From Firmicutes bacterium UBA1739 (GTDB lineage Bacteria; Bacillota; Clostridia; Peptostreptococcales; Anaerovoracaceae), in contig DCHZ01000038.1 in NCBI GenBank assembly GCA_002315385.1, forward strand, positions 27,314-82,588: DNA of 55,275 nucleotides. The letters are read 5' to 3'. Under the pieces are notes generated by a model. The model made no database searches. It saw nothing but the letters and a program-made list of their open reading frames with translations, and had not been told where the DNA came from. Both the position numbers and the translations under genes were made by a program. Shown in pieces: positions 6,826 to 16,531 of the stretch (positions are counted from its first letter, which is position 1; each line of letters opens with the position of its first letter).

Positions 6826-8244
6826 TTATTCTATAGTATGTATTTTCATCATATTCGTACTTCCTGATTTTCCGAAAGGAAAACCCGCGGTAAATATTAC
6901 CCTGTCTCCCTTTTTAAGCCATTCGGCATCCGCTTCGGCAGCTTCTGTAGAAAGTCTGAATATTTCCTCCTCGCTTGGTTCTTCTTTTATTATCACCGGA
7001 AAAACTCCCCATACGGCAGACAGCCTTCTGGCAGTGGCTTCATCGGAGGTGGCTGCAATAATCGGAGCCTCAGGTCTGAACTTGGAAACCATTCTCGCGG
7101 AAAAACCCGAAGCCGTGGCAGTCAGTATCGCCTTTGCCTTCAGACTCACAGCTGCTATACATGTGGCATATCCTATAACATTGGTCACACTTTCATCAAG
7201 ATATACCTTATTCTTCTCCAGAATATACTTATAATCCAATGCCACTTCTGTTTTAAGGGCAATATTCTTCATCATCTCCACAGATTCCGCCGGATATCTG
7301 CCCGCAGCAGTCTCACCTGACAACATTATGCAATCTGTTCCGTCCAGAATTGCATTTGCCACATCATTAACCTCCGCCCGGGTAGGCCTCGGATTTCGTA
7401 TCATCGAATCCAGCATCTGAGTTGCGGTGATAACAGGCTTCCCCGCACGATTGCATTCTTTTATTATTCGCTTTTGAATCAGAGGAATCTCCTCAGGCTC
7501 CAGCTCAACACCCATATCTCCTCTTGCCACCATGATGCCATCGGAAATCTCCAGTATTTCTTTCAGATTCTCAACGCCCTCGCTGTTTTCTATTTTGGAA
7601 ATAATCTGAATCTTTCGCCCTCCGTTTTCATCGAGAACCCGGCGTATTTCAGCAACATCGGAAGCCTTTCTCACAAAAGATGCGGCAATAAAATCCACCT
7701 CGTTTTCCGCTCCGAAAACCAGATCCAGCCTGTCTTTTTCGCTCAGTGCCGGAAGATTGGTTCTTACCCCCGGAAGATTTATTCCTTTTCTGCTGTTTAC
7801 TGTCCCGCCGTTTACAACAGTACAGATTATGTCTTCGCCCTTTATTTCCTCAACAAAAAGCTCAATCAGACCGTCGTCAATCATTATCCTGTTTCCGGCA
7901 GACAGATCTTTCGTCAAGCCGGAATAGGAAACAGAACAGCCCTCTGCATTTCCCCTGATACTGCGGGATGTGAGCACAAATTTCTGACCCTGAATCAGCT
8001 CCACAGGTTTTTCAAATACTCCGGTGCGGATTTCCGGACCTCTGGTATCTAACAGTATGGCAATATGTTCTCCCATCTCCTCCCGCAATTCTTTCACCAG
8101 ATCTATTCTTTTTTTATGTTCTTCCCGGCTTCCGTGAGAGAAATTAAGCCTTACAATATTCATTCCATTGTATGTCATCTGTTTCAGAACCTTAATGTCA
8201 TCAGACGCCGGTCCCATGGTACAGATTATTTTAGTTTTTTTCAT
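6826..8244 (-). CDS. pyk: Pyruvate kinase
   Basis: Converts phosphoenolpyruvate and ADP to pyruvate and ATP, the last step of glycolysis. The start at ATG 8244 is supported by GGAGG six bases upstream and gives the usual MKKTKIICTMGPA N-terminus. The 472 residues cover the TIM barrel with the inserted B domain and the C-terminal regulatory domain; the active-site segments LNFSHGSREEH, IISKIEN, GDMGVE and TATQMLDSM are intact. The additional PEP-utiliser-like domain of some Bacillus and Clostridium enzymes is absent. It follows pfkA after 203 bases without another gene, so the two glycolytic kinases likely share a transcript with dnaE and whiA upstream. Confidence 0.97.
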   Translation of the reverse strand: MKKTKIICTMGPASDDIKVLKQMTYNGMNIVRLNFSHGSREEHKKRIDLVKELREEMGEHIAILLDTRGPEIRTGVFEKPVELIQGQKFVLTSRSIRGNAEGCSVSYSGLTKDLSAGNRIMIDDGLIELFVEEIKGEDIICTVVNGGTVNSRKGINLPGVRTNLPALSEKDRLDLVFGAENEVDFIAASFVRKASDVAEIRRVLDENGGRKIQIISKIENSEGVENLKEILEISDGIMVARGDMGVELEPEEIPLIQKRIIKECNRAGKPVITATQMLDSMIRNPRPTRAEVNDVANAILDGTDCIMLSGETAAGRYPAESVEMMKNIALKTEVALDYKYILEKNKVYLDESVTNVIGYATCIAAVSLKAKAILTATASGFSARMVSKFRPEAPIIAATSDEATARRLSAVWGVFPVIIKEEPSEEEIFRLSTEAAEADAEWLKKGDRVIFTAGFPFGKSGSTNMMKIHTIE

Positions 8245-8447
8245 TTCCTGCCTCCGTAAAACACAATTCACAGCCGGAACATCGTTCAGCCCGAAGTATC
8301 ATCTGTTCCGCCGCTTTTTCCGGCAGAGGCTTTCACTCTGTCAGACAGCTCACCCGGCAGTGGCTTTCTGCCATCCGCGAGCTTATTCTGCACGTCGACC
8401 CGTTCTCAGCGACAGACTGTTTTTCACAATTCTTCACTCCTACCGAC

Positions 8448-9419
8448 CTATTCCGCCAGAATTTTTCCCAGTTTTATCAGATCTTCTCTCGGCCCTCTCT
8501 TTACCTCAAGAGCCTCCGTAATATCCATATCAATCAGCTCGCCCTTCGCTATTCCGACTGCACGCCCCGTTCTTCCTGCCATAAGAACCTCCACAGCATA
8601 CTGACCCATCCTGCTGGCAATAATTCTGTCGGTTGCGGTAGGTGATCCTCCCCTCTGCACATGTCCCAGAATTGTAACACGACACTCCATCCCTGTATGC
8701 TCGACAATGGTTTTCTTCAGCTCATTTCCGGAAATCGACGCGCCTTCCGCAACTACAATCAGACAATGATGCTTACCCCTGTTTTTTCCGTCAATAACCT
8801 TTCTGCATATTTCCATTTCGTCATATTCTTCGTTCGGTACTAAAATAATATCTCCTCCGGAGGCAATTCCCGCAAACAGGGCAATATCTCCGCAGTTTCT
8901 TCCCATAAGCTCCACAATTGATACCATTCCGTGAGATGACGAAGTATCTCTCAGATTACCTATAGCACTGACTGCAGTGTTCACCGCCGTATCAAAGCCT
9001 ATTGTAGAATCCGTATACGGAAGATCATTATCTATTGTTCCGGGAACCCCTATTGCCGCCACTCCGCTGTCAGTCAGTTTGGCTGCTCCCCTCATGCTTC
9101 CGTCACCTCCGATAACTATCAGACCGTCAATTTTAAATGTTTCCAGCACCATCAGTGCCCGGTGAAACCCTTCATCTGTCATGAATTCTTTACTGCGGGC
9201 AGTGTACAGCATTGTTCCTCCACGCTGAAGTATCTCGGCAACACTTTTTGAATTCATCAGTTCAAATTCGCCGTTCATCAACCCGCTGTATCCATTTTTG
9301 ATGCCGTAAGCTTCTATTCCGTAATGTCCTGCCGTCCTTACTATAGCTCTGATAGCCGCATTCATCCCGGGGGAGTCTCCCCCGCTGGTAAGTACCGCAA
9401 TTCTTCTGATTTTTTCCAT
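8448..9419 (-). CDS. pfkA: 6-phosphofructokinase, ATP-dependent
   Basis: Phosphorylates fructose-6-phosphate at the committed step of glycolysis. The 323 residues match the bacterial PfkA length. Residues 104-108 read GGDGS; the Gly after the Asp is the mark of ATP-using enzymes (PPi-using ones have Asp). The catalytic PGTIDND motif is at 126-132, and fructose-6-phosphate contacts are seen in MGRNCGD and HVQRGGSPT. The start ATG 9419 lies right behind the dnaE stop codon, with its GGAGG inside the last dnaE codons, so translation is coupled to dnaE. The order dnaE-pfkA-pyk is common in Firmicutes. Confidence 0.97.
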   Translation of the reverse strand: MEKIRRIAVLTSGGDSPGMNAAIRAIVRTAGHYGIEAYGIKNGYSGLMNGEFELMNSKSVAEILQRGGTMLYTARSKEFMTDEGFHRALMVLETFKIDGLIVIGGDGSMRGAAKLTDSGVAAIGVPGTIDNDLPYTDSTIGFDTAVNTAVSAIGNLRDTSSSHGMVSIVELMGRNCGDIALFAGIASGGDIILVPNEEYDEMEICRKVIDGKNRGKHHCLIVVAEGASISGNELKKTIVEHTGMECRVTILGHVQRGGSPTATDRIIASRMGQYAVEVLMAGRTGRAVGIAKGELIDMDITEALEVKRGPREDLIKLGKILAE

Positions 9420-9420
9420 A

Positions 9421-12400
9421 TTAATCCTCCGTAATAAATCCGTAGGCCTTCAACGTAGCATACAATGCTTTTGAGCCGTCTACATACATTGAACGGTCAG
9501 CCTTAAACTTTCTCCCGCTCCTTTTTGATTCTATTACCACCGGAATGTCTCCGGGATAATCAGTCAGTATCATTTTTATATCTCTGAAAGCCGCAGCTTC
9601 ATCTCTGTCAGCGGAAATCGACAGATAAACTCTGCTTCCAAATACAGGCTGCTTTTCTTCATTATTATCTGCGCGTCGTTCTTTTATGTCACTTTCATCA
9701 GTCGCACATCCCTGTTCCGAACGGTTTTTCGCCGTTTCTCCCACTTCAACTTCGGCTTCATCAATCAGCATTCTTCTTTTCCGGTTTTCATTGTCTATGT
9801 TAATATTTTCCGAAAGAAGTACAATGTTTTCGGCTACTATTTTCGGCATTTCGTCTTCTTTCAATGATATCCGGCCCTTTATGACTATAGGTTCTTCTTT
9901 TTCTATAACCTCGGCGGCTTCTTCAAAACGATTGGGAAAAACAATTATCTCCACACTTCCGTAGAAATCCTCCATCTGAATAAATGCCATTCTTCTGCTG
10001 TTTTTCGTCAGCATAATCTTTTTTGACACAATCATTCCGGCGATAATTACCATCATGCCGTCATACAGCTCTCCGTTTTCTTCTCCGTGAGACAGTTTTT
10101 CGGTGTTTATGCTTGAAATTCTTTCGATTATATGTCTGTATTGCTCCAGAGGATGGCCGGTTATGTACAATCCCAGCATCTCCTTTTCCATTGAAAGCAG
10201 AATATCCGGCGTAAACTCCTTCACCGACGGCAGTGTATGATTCCCGACGGAAGGCCCTATTGTGTCTTTAAAATCTTTAAACAGTGACAGCTGTCCGGCA
10301 ATATTCTTCTTTGCAATATTCTGCGCCGATTCAATCTGCCCGTCATAAACTGCCATAAGCTGTGATCTGAAAGCCCCGAGAGAATCAAAAGCTCCGGCCT
10401 TTATCATACTCTCCACCGCTTTTTTATTTATCTGATGAATATCTACATTGTTAACAAAAGAGAAGAAGTCTCCGAACTCACCGTTGGCATTTCTGACTCT
10501 GATAATCTCATCAATAACTCCTTCACCGACATTTTTTATCGCCATGAGTCCGAATCTTATCTGCCCGTCTTTTACGGAGAATTTCTTTTCGCTTTTATTC
10601 ACATCCGGCGGCAGTACCTTTATTCCCATATCACTGCAGTTTCTGATATATTTTGCAATCTGAGGCGAATCCCCCATCACAGACGTCATTAATGCGGCCA
10701 TGAATTCTGCCGGATAATATGTTTTCAGATATGCTGTCTCGTAAGCCAGCACCGCATATGCCGCAGCGTGAGATTTATTAAAAGCATACTCGGCAAATTT
10801 TACCATCTCATCAAAAATCTGATGCCCGGCCTGTTCCGGAACACCGTTTCTAATGCAACCCTGAATCAGAACATTGCCGTCTTCATCGGTTTTTCCATAA
10901 ATGAAGTTATTTCTTTCTTCTTCCATAACATCCATTTTCTTCTTGCTCATTGCACGTCTGACAAGGTCACTTCTTCCGTAGGTATATCCGCCCAGTTCCC
11001 GAACTATCTGCATAACCTGTTCCTGATAAACCAGACAGCCGTAGGTCACACCCAGTATCGGTTTCAACGCCGGATCGATATATGTGATGCCGTCGGGATT
11101 CTTTTTGTTTGAAATATATTTCGGTATGGAATCCATAGGTCCCGGTCTGTACAGTGACACTCCCGCAACAATATCTTCAAAGCAGTCCGGTTTGAGGTTC
11201 TTCATAAAAGCAATCATTCCCGAGCTTTCAAGCTGAAACACACCGTGGGTATTTCCCGAAGCGATGAGTGAATATACCTTAGGATCATCGTGGCTCATTT
11301 TTGAAAAGTTTATTCTGAGTCCGTGATTCTCCTCTATCATATCGATGGCATCTCTGATAACCGTCAGATTTCTGAGTCCGAGAAAGTCCATCTTTAATAG
11401 TCCCAGCTCTTCTATTGTTCCCATAGTAAACTGAGTTGATATGCCCTTATCACTGTTATACAGCGGCACATACTCGTCAATGGGTTTGTTTGATATTACA
11501 ACACCGGCTGCATGAGTTGATGCATGCCTCGGCATCCCTTCCAGAGCTCTGCCCATATCCAGAAGCTCTTTTATCCGTAAATTTTCATCGTAGTCTTTTT
11601 TCAAAGAAGGATTGAGCTCCAGTGCCCTGTCAATGGTCATATGAAGATCAAAAGGTATTTTTTTCGCTATCGCATCCACTTCTCCGTACGGAAGATTCAG
11701 CACCCTTCCCACATCTCTGATTACAGCCTTGGCCTTTAATGTCCCAAAGGTAATAATCTGGGAAACCTTATCCTTCCCGTATTTTTCTATTACATAATCT
11801 ATTACTTCCTGCCTTCTTTCATAGCAGAAATCCACATCAATATCCGGCATGCTGACACGCTCAGGATTAAGAAATCGCTCGAAAATCAGGTTGTACCTTA
11901 TCGGGTCGATGTCTGTAATTCTGAGACAGTATGCGACAATACTTCCTGCAGCTGAGCCTCTGCCCGGACCCACAACAATTTCATTTTCTCTGGCAAAATT
12001 AATAAAATCCCATACGATGAGGAAATATTCCACATATCCCATGCTGATAATTGTATCCAGCTCATATTCAAGTCGTGCCCTGTTGTCTTCGGCGTGCTCT
12101 CCGTATCTCTCCCGAAGACCCTTTTCACAGAGAAATCTCAGATAATCCTTAGTTGATTCAAACTCTTCCGGCTGACTGAAATCCGGCAGATGATAATTGT
12201 TAAACTCAAAGGATACATTGCATCTGTCGGCAATTTTTACAGAATTTTCCAGTGCTTCCGGAACATCGGCAAAAAGACGGTGCATTTCCTCCTGAGATTT
12301 CAGATAAAACTCCTGTGTTCCGAATCTCATGCGGTTTTCCTCATCTACGGTTCTTCCCGTCTGTATGCACATCAGAATGTCCTGAGCCTTTGAGTCCTCT

Positions 12401-13032
12401 TTGTTTACATAATGAACATCATTTGTTGCCACAAGAGGAATGTTCAGCTCCGAAGCCAGTTTTTTCTGCAAAGGAAGTATTCTGATCTCTTCTTCGAGTC
12501 CCTGGTCCTGTATTTCCAGAAAGAAATTGCCCTCGCCGAAAATATCTCTCAGGGTTAACGCTTCTCTTTTTGCGCCTTCATAATCTCCCGTCAGCAGCTT
12601 TCTCTGCACATTGCCGGCAAGACACCCCGACAAAGCAATGAGACCCTCACTGTGTGCTCTGAGTTCATCGTAATCTATCCTCGGCTTATAATAAAAACCC
12701 TTCACAAATCCGTCAGACACTATTTTTATCAGATTCTGATATCCCGTGTTGTTTTCCGCCAGCAGAATCAGATGACCCTGATATTTATCCTTATTTGGAT
12801 CCTTGTCATTCATTCCTCTGGACGCGGTATACACTTCACAGCCTATAATGGGCTTTATTCCGGCTTTTAAAGCCAGCTTATAAAAATCTATAACCCCGAA
12901 CATAACACCATGGTCCGTAATAGCCAGGGCTTTCATACCCATGGATTCGGTTTTTTCTATCAGATCCTTTATTCGGGCTGCTCCGTCCAACAGACTGTAT
13001 TCAGTATGTACATGAAGGTGTACAAAATCCAT
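9421..13032 (-). CDS. dnaE: DNA polymerase III alpha subunit (DnaE)
   Basis: Replicative DNA polymerase of the C family, 1203 residues. Domains in order: PHP domain starting at VHLHVHTEYSLLDG (residues 4 to about 280), palm and fingers with the catalytic aspartates in PDIDVDF (about residue 400), thumb and finger parts, tandem helix-hairpin-helix region (about 820-900), and an OB-fold nucleic-acid binding domain (about 1000-1080). The last 120 residues after the OB fold are charged and low in complexity before a short conserved end. It is DnaE rather than PolC, because there is no inserted exonuclease domain. It is preceded by GGAGAAAGGAA and lies 45 bases after whiA. Confidence 0.97.
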   Translation of the reverse strand: MDFVHLHVHTEYSLLDGAARIKDLIEKTESMGMKALAITDHGVMFGVIDFYKLALKAGIKPIIGCEVYTASRGMNDKDPNKDKYQGHLILLAENNTGYQNLIKIVSDGFVKGFYYKPRIDYDELRAHSEGLIALSGCLAGNVQRKLLTGDYEGAKREALTLRDIFGEGNFFLEIQDQGLEEEIRILPLQKKLASELNIPLVATNDVHYVNKEDSKAQDILMCIQTGRTVDEENRMRFGTQEFYLKSQEEMHRLFADVPEALENSVKIADRCNVSFEFNNYHLPDFSQPEEFESTKDYLRFLCEKGLRERYGEHAEDNRARLEYELDTIISMGYVEYFLIVWDFINFARENEIVVGPGRGSAAGSIVAYCLRITDIDPIRYNLIFERFLNPERVSMPDIDVDFCYERRQEVIDYVIEKYGKDKVSQIITFGTLKAKAVIRDVGRVLNLPYGEVDAIAKKIPFDLHMTIDRALELNPSLKKDYDENLRIKELLDMGRALEGMPRHASTHAAGVVISNKPIDEYVPLYNSDKGISTQFTMGTIEELGLLKMDFLGLRNLTVIRDAIDMIEENHGLRINFSKMSHDDPKVYSLIASGNTHGVFQLESSGMIAFMKNLKPDCFEDIVAGVSLYRPGPMDSIPKYISNKKNPDGITYIDPALKPILGVTYGCLVYQEQVMQIVRELGGYTYGRSDLVRRAMSKKKMDVMEEERNNFIYGKTDEDGNVLIQGCIRNGVPEQAGHQIFDEMVKFAEYAFNKSHAAAYAVLAYETAYLKTYYPAEFMAALMTSVMGDSPQIAKYIRNCSDMGIKVLPPDVNKSEKKFSVKDGQIRFGLMAIKNVGEGVIDEIIRVRNANGEFGDFFSFVNNVDIHQINKKAVESMIKAGAFDSLGAFRSQLMAVYDGQIESAQNIAKKNIAGQLSLFKDFKDTIGPSVGNHTLPSVKEFTPDILLSMEKEMLGLYITGHPLEQYRHIIERISSINTEKLSHGEENGELYDGMMVIIAGMIVSKKIMLTKNSRRMAFIQMEDFYGSVEIIVFPNRFEEAAEVIEKEEPIVIKGRISLKEDEMPKIVAENIVLLSENINIDNENRKRRMLIDEAEVEVGETAKNRSEQGCATDESDIKERRADNNEEKQPVFGSRVYLSISADRDEAAAFRDIKMILTDYPGDIPVVIESKRSGRKFKADRSMYVDGSKALYATLKAYGFITED

Positions 13033-13077
13033 TTTACTTTCCTTTCTCCGGCGACGCTTTCGCCATTACTGATTTTT

Positions 13078-14016
13078 TTATAGTTTTGATGCTATTTCCA
13101 CTATTTTTGCCAGTCTGTGACTTACTCCCGATTTGCCCAGAGGGGGATCCAGCATAGCTCCCAGTTCCTGAAGTGAAGCCGATTTTTCACTTACTCTCAG
13201 TATGGCAATATCCCTTAATTTAGGCGGCAGCCAGTCAATTCCTCTGCTGTTTTGTATTTTTTCTATTGCTTCCAGCTGTTTTTCCGATGCAGCCAGTGTC
13301 TTGTCAAGATTTGCGCTGTCACAATTAACAAGCCTGTTGGTTCTGTTAAGCATTTCTTTCATAAGCCTGACATTCTCCAGCTCCAGCAGACTCTTATGCG
13401 CACCGATAATATTGAGAAAATCGCTTATGGAACCGCTGTCCTTAATATACACCACCCAGTTTTCTTTTCTTCCGGTACACTTGGCCTTTATCTTAAACTG
13501 ACTCATGTACCTGAGGATATTGTGGGAAAGTGCTTCATTTGAAGTTACAATTTCAAGATGATAACCTTTCTCAGGGGAGTTCATCGATCCGCTTCCCATG
13601 AATACGCCTCTCAGAAAGGCTCTTTTGCAGCACTTTGTATGGACAATGCTGTCGTCTATTTCATAATCAAAAAAATTAAACCCCTCTCGCACTTTTAGGA
13701 TTCCCGTTTCTCTCAATATCTCCTGACAACGCATATCCTCGCTGATTATCATCTCGTAGTAATTGTTTTTTTTCAGAACCATATTTTTGCTGATTACAAG
13801 CTCCAGTTTTATTCCGAAGTATTCCTTCATCAGCTTTATTATTTTTCGTGCCGAAGCCGCATTTTCCGTAGCCAGTCTGTAATTGACTTTATTCAGTCCC
13901 GCCAGACGTATCGAGCCGCATGTACGCAGAATGCCTGCAATTTCCGACAGCATACAGCAGCGTTTTTCCGGCATCAGTAATGCCAGCTCGCTCTTAATAT
14001 CCGATGAATATGACAT
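13078..14016 (-). CDS. whiA: WhiA, DNA-binding protein with homing-endonuclease-like fold
   Basis: A 312-residue WhiA protein: N-terminal degenerate LAGLIDADG-type domain (CCMLSEIAGILRTCGSI near residue 20, FLRGVFMGSGSMNSPEKGYHLE near 135) and a C-terminal helix-turn-helix (LRDIAILRVSEKSASLQELG, then GKSGVSHRL). In Bacillus it affects chromosome segregation and cell division; in Actinobacteria it regulates sporulation. It lies four bases after a NUDIX gene and in the usual Firmicute order rapZ-yvcK-whiA, here with the NUDIX gene in between. Confidence 0.96.
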   Translation of the reverse strand: MSYSSDIKSELALLMPEKRCCMLSEIAGILRTCGSIRLAGLNKVNYRLATENAASARKIIKLMKEYFGIKLELVISKNMVLKKNNYYEMIISEDMRCQEILRETGILKVREGFNFFDYEIDDSIVHTKCCKRAFLRGVFMGSGSMNSPEKGYHLEIVTSNEALSHNILRYMSQFKIKAKCTGRKENWVVYIKDSGSISDFLNIIGAHKSLLELENVRLMKEMLNRTNRLVNCDSANLDKTLAASEKQLEAIEKIQNSRGIDWLPPKLRDIAILRVSEKSASLQELGAMLDPPLGKSGVSHRLAKIVEIASKL

Positions 14017-14019
14017 TTT

Positions 14020-14454
14020 CTACCCCTGTTCAGATTGTTTATGCATAAATTTATAGTATTCCGCTGCTTTCATCAGTATTCTTCTTTCGTCATCATATTT
14101 GGCAATTCTGATTGCTTTTTCTATCGGAATGTATTTGGCTTCAACAAAACCCTCTTTTCTCAAAGGTGTGCAATCCATATTTTTTGCTCTCATAAGATAC
14201 CAGTATACTGTTTTTTCGGTTTTCTCTCTTCTCGGATTTCTTGAATTCAGCATATATACTATATTGCCCAGATATACTACAATTTCGCCTTTAACTCCGC
14301 TTTCTTCACAGACTTCTCTCAGTGCCGTTTGCTGAAGTGATTCCTGCCTCTTTATCCGGCCTTTCGGAAGAACCCAGTCTCCGTTATATTTTCTCAATAG
14401 CAGCATGGCGTTGCCCACAATTACAACTCCTCCTGCACTGGTCTCCTTTTTCAT
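14020..14454 (-). CDS. NUDIX hydrolase
   Basis: A 144-residue NUDIX hydrolase, which cleaves a nucleoside diphosphate linked to another group. The NUDIX box is complete: G-R-I-K-R-Q-E followed by REVCEESGV. The start ATG 14454 has GAGGAA seven bases upstream. It is inserted between yvcK and whiA and ends four bases before whiA begins, so the two are co-transcribed. The VLPKGRI element resembles diadenosine-polyphosphate or RNA-cap hydrolases (MutT/Ap4A type), but the substrate cannot be read from sequence. Confidence 0.88.
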   Translation of the reverse strand: MKKETSAGGVVIVGNAMLLLRKYNGDWVLPKGRIKRQESLQQTALREVCEESGVKGEIVVYLGNIVYMLNSRNPRREKTEKTVYWYLMRAKNMDCTPLRKEGFVEAKYIPIEKAIRIAKYDDERRILMKAAEYYKFMHKQSEQG

Positions 14455-14493
14455 TTTCGTTTCCTCGTGTCGCACAGATTATTTTTAAATAAT

Positions 14494-14502
14494 ATTATAA
14501 CA
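14494..14502 (-). promoter_or_regulatory. Possible extended -10 promoter for NUDIX-whiA-dnaE
   Basis: Minus-strand TGTTATAAT about 40 bases before the NUDIX start is an extended -10 element; no good -35 box is seen. It lies downstream of the yvcK terminator, consistent with a new transcript. Confidence 0.4.
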
Positions 14503-14575
14503 TAAAACAAAGTTCATTTCTACTTTTCATATACCGTCCCCGAAAAAAACGGGTTTCTGTTTGCCTGCATTATAT

Positions 14576-14610
14576 AAAAAGCACAGCTTTCTATACCGTT
14601 GCCGTGCTTT
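14576..14610 (-). terminator. Terminator overlapping the end of yvcK
   Basis: Minus-strand AAAGCAC (14604-14610) pairs with GTGCTTT (14578-14584), followed by TTTATATAA. The left arm lies within the last codons of yvcK. Confidence 0.6.
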
Positions 14611-15589
14611 CAAATATTTTCACTATTCTTTTTGCTATTTTATCCGCATCATGACGAATATATCCAAGTTTAATATCAATAAAATCGTCCTCAACGGTCT
14701 CCACTCCGAAGCTCCTGATGAGCTCGGTCTCACCCGGCTTCAAAATAACCTGCCGGCTTCCTTCTGCCTCATATCTTGCCGTCACCTCCGGTTGGACAAT
14801 CCTGTTGTTCACTATTACATAATCAAGCTGTGCCCTGCCCATGTATTTTTTTATCTCACGAACATAGTCGGAAGGAGTAAAATCATCGGTCTCTCCCCGC
14901 TGACTCATGGCATTACACACCAGCACCTTAACAGCCTTGCTCTCGCTGAGAGTCTCGCTTATTCCCCCCACCAGCAGATTGGGTATTAAACTTGTATACA
15001 GACTTCCGGGTCCGATTACTATAACATCCGCCTGTTCAATCGCCGTTCTGGCATCATTCCAGGTCTGTACGCCTTTCGGCTCCAGATATACGTCACTGAT
15101 TCTTCCTTCTCCCGAAATTACTGTTTTGGGAATATTGGATTCCCCTCTTACAATTGTTCCTCCGGTCAGATGTGCACAAAGAGTAATCTCCTGACAGGTT
15201 ACAGGTATTACCCTTCCCCTGATACGAAATATTTCATGAGCTCTTTCCAGTCCCTTTTCAAAGCTTCCGGTTACCATTGCCATTCCCGCTATGATAAGAT
15301 TCCCCAGATTCTGTCCCTTCAATCTGCCTTCTTCAAAACGATACTGCATGATATCTCCGAATTCGGCTTCGGTTTCCGCCAGTGCCAGCAGACAGCTGCG
15401 GATATCTCCCGGCGGCAGCATTCCCAGGTCTTCTCTGAGCATCCCCGAACTGCCTCCGTCATCAGCCATAGTTACCACCGCAGCCAGGTTCTCAGTTACG
15501 CATTTCAGTCCTCTCAGAATAACCGACATTCCGGTCCCCCCGCCGATGGCTGTGATTTTCGGTCCTTTGCCGCAAAATAATTCTTTCAT
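14591..15589 (-). CDS. yvcK: YvcK/CofD-like gluconeogenesis and cell-shape factor
   Basis: A 332-residue CofD-superfamily protein. In Bacillus YvcK binds UDP-sugars and is needed for growth on gluconeogenic carbon sources and for normal cell-wall synthesis. The N-terminal nucleotide-binding motif AIGGGTGMSVILRGLK and the MADDGGSSGMLR motif are intact, as is PPGDIRSCLLAL. The start at ATG 15589 sits eight bases after GGAGG; a TTG two codons upstream is less likely. The gene lies 19 bases after rapZ, the usual partner. Confidence 0.95.
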   Translation of the reverse strand: MKELFCGKGPKITAIGGGTGMSVILRGLKCVTENLAAVVTMADDGGSSGMLREDLGMLPPGDIRSCLLALAETEAEFGDIMQYRFEEGRLKGQNLGNLIIAGMAMVTGSFEKGLERAHEIFRIRGRVIPVTCQEITLCAHLTGGTIVRGESNIPKTVISGEGRISDVYLEPKGVQTWNDARTAIEQADVIVIGPGSLYTSLIPNLLVGGISETLSESKAVKVLVCNAMSQRGETDDFTPSDYVREIKKYMGRAQLDYVIVNNRIVQPEVTARYEAEGSRQVILKPGETELIRSFGVETVEDDFIDIKLGYIRHDADKIAKRIVKIFESTATV

Positions 15590-15608
15590 TGCCAATTCCT
15601 CCGAAAAT

Positions 15609-16469
15609 TTACAGATCTCTGTGAATCAGTGTCACTGTATAACCTTCTTTAGTCAGAAGATCATTCATTTCGTTTGCAATGGAAACCGAACGGTGCTGCC
15701 CTCCGGTACATCCGAAGGCCAGAACCAGACCTGATTTTCCCTGATTTATGTAATATGGGATGAGCATATTTATGAGATTGAAATATGAATCCACAAACAT
15801 TTTTGTTTCTTCCCATTTCATAACATAATCCCTGACTTTTTTATTATTTCCGGTAAGCTTCTTCATACTGCTCAGATAGAACGGGTTTGTAATGAATCTG
15901 ACATCGAATACATTATCCGCCTCAAGAGGGATTCCGTTTTTATAGCCGAAAGACATCACCGTAACTGTAATCCTGCCGAAAGTGTTTTCCAGTCTGTCTT
16001 CATTATCCAGAGTTTCTTCGATTTTTTTTCTGAGCTGAATGGGTTTAAGGGCACTGGTATCTATAATATAATCGGACATTTTTCTTATGTCCTCCAGCTT
16101 CCGGCGTTCCTTTTTTATTCCCTCCTGCAGGCTCGAATTCAGGCTCATGGGATGAACCCTTCGGGTTTCCTTGTACCTTCTTATGAGAACCTCGTCACCG
16201 GCTTCCAGAAAAAGAATACTGAACTGGCTTCCGGCTGCCTTGAGCTCATTAATACTCTGAATCAGATCTTCAAAAAATTCTCCGCCCCTTATGTCCACCA
16301 CAAATGCGGCCTTTTCTATTTCTCCCGTTCCTATTTCCGCAAGTTCGATAAACTGATTAATTAACTTCGGCGGCATATTATCTACGCAGTAATACCCCAT
16401 ATCTTCAAGTACCTTTACCGCATTACTCTTCCCCGCTCCGGACATGCCTGTTACAATTAAAAATTTCAT
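15609..16469 (-). CDS. rapZ: RapZ/YvcJ nucleotide-binding protein
   Basis: A 286-residue P-loop protein of the RapZ (YvcJ) family. The Walker A motif GMSGAGKS lies near residue 10, and the conserved C-terminal motif FGCTGGQHRSV is present near the end. In E. coli RapZ acts as an RNA adaptor for GlmZ; in Firmicutes it hydrolyses nucleotides and its role is less clear. The start ATG 16469 follows AAGGA and yields MKFLIVTG; an in-frame ATG five codons upstream lacks a ribosome binding site. It is part of the rapZ-yvcK pair and follows the PHP gene with 62 bases between. Confidence 0.95.
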   Translation of the reverse strand: MKFLIVTGMSGAGKSNAVKVLEDMGYYCVDNMPPKLINQFIELAEIGTGEIEKAAFVVDIRGGEFFEDLIQSINELKAAGSQFSILFLEAGDEVLIRRYKETRRVHPMSLNSSLQEGIKKERRKLEDIRKMSDYIIDTSALKPIQLRKKIEETLDNEDRLENTFGRITVTVMSFGYKNGIPLEADNVFDVRFITNPFYLSSMKKLTGNNKKVRDYVMKWEETKMFVDSYFNLINMLIPYYINQGKSGLVLAFGCTGGQHRSVSIANEMNDLLTKEGYTVTLIHRDL

Positions 16470-16531
16470 ATCATTTTCCTTCATTACTCAATAGTCTGCT
16501 GCCATTCCGCAAGCCTGATTACCGTTCTTTT

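Noticed and set aside
7474..8052. Open frame of 192 codons on the plus strand
   Set aside because: Antisense shadow of pyruvate kinase, which is certain.
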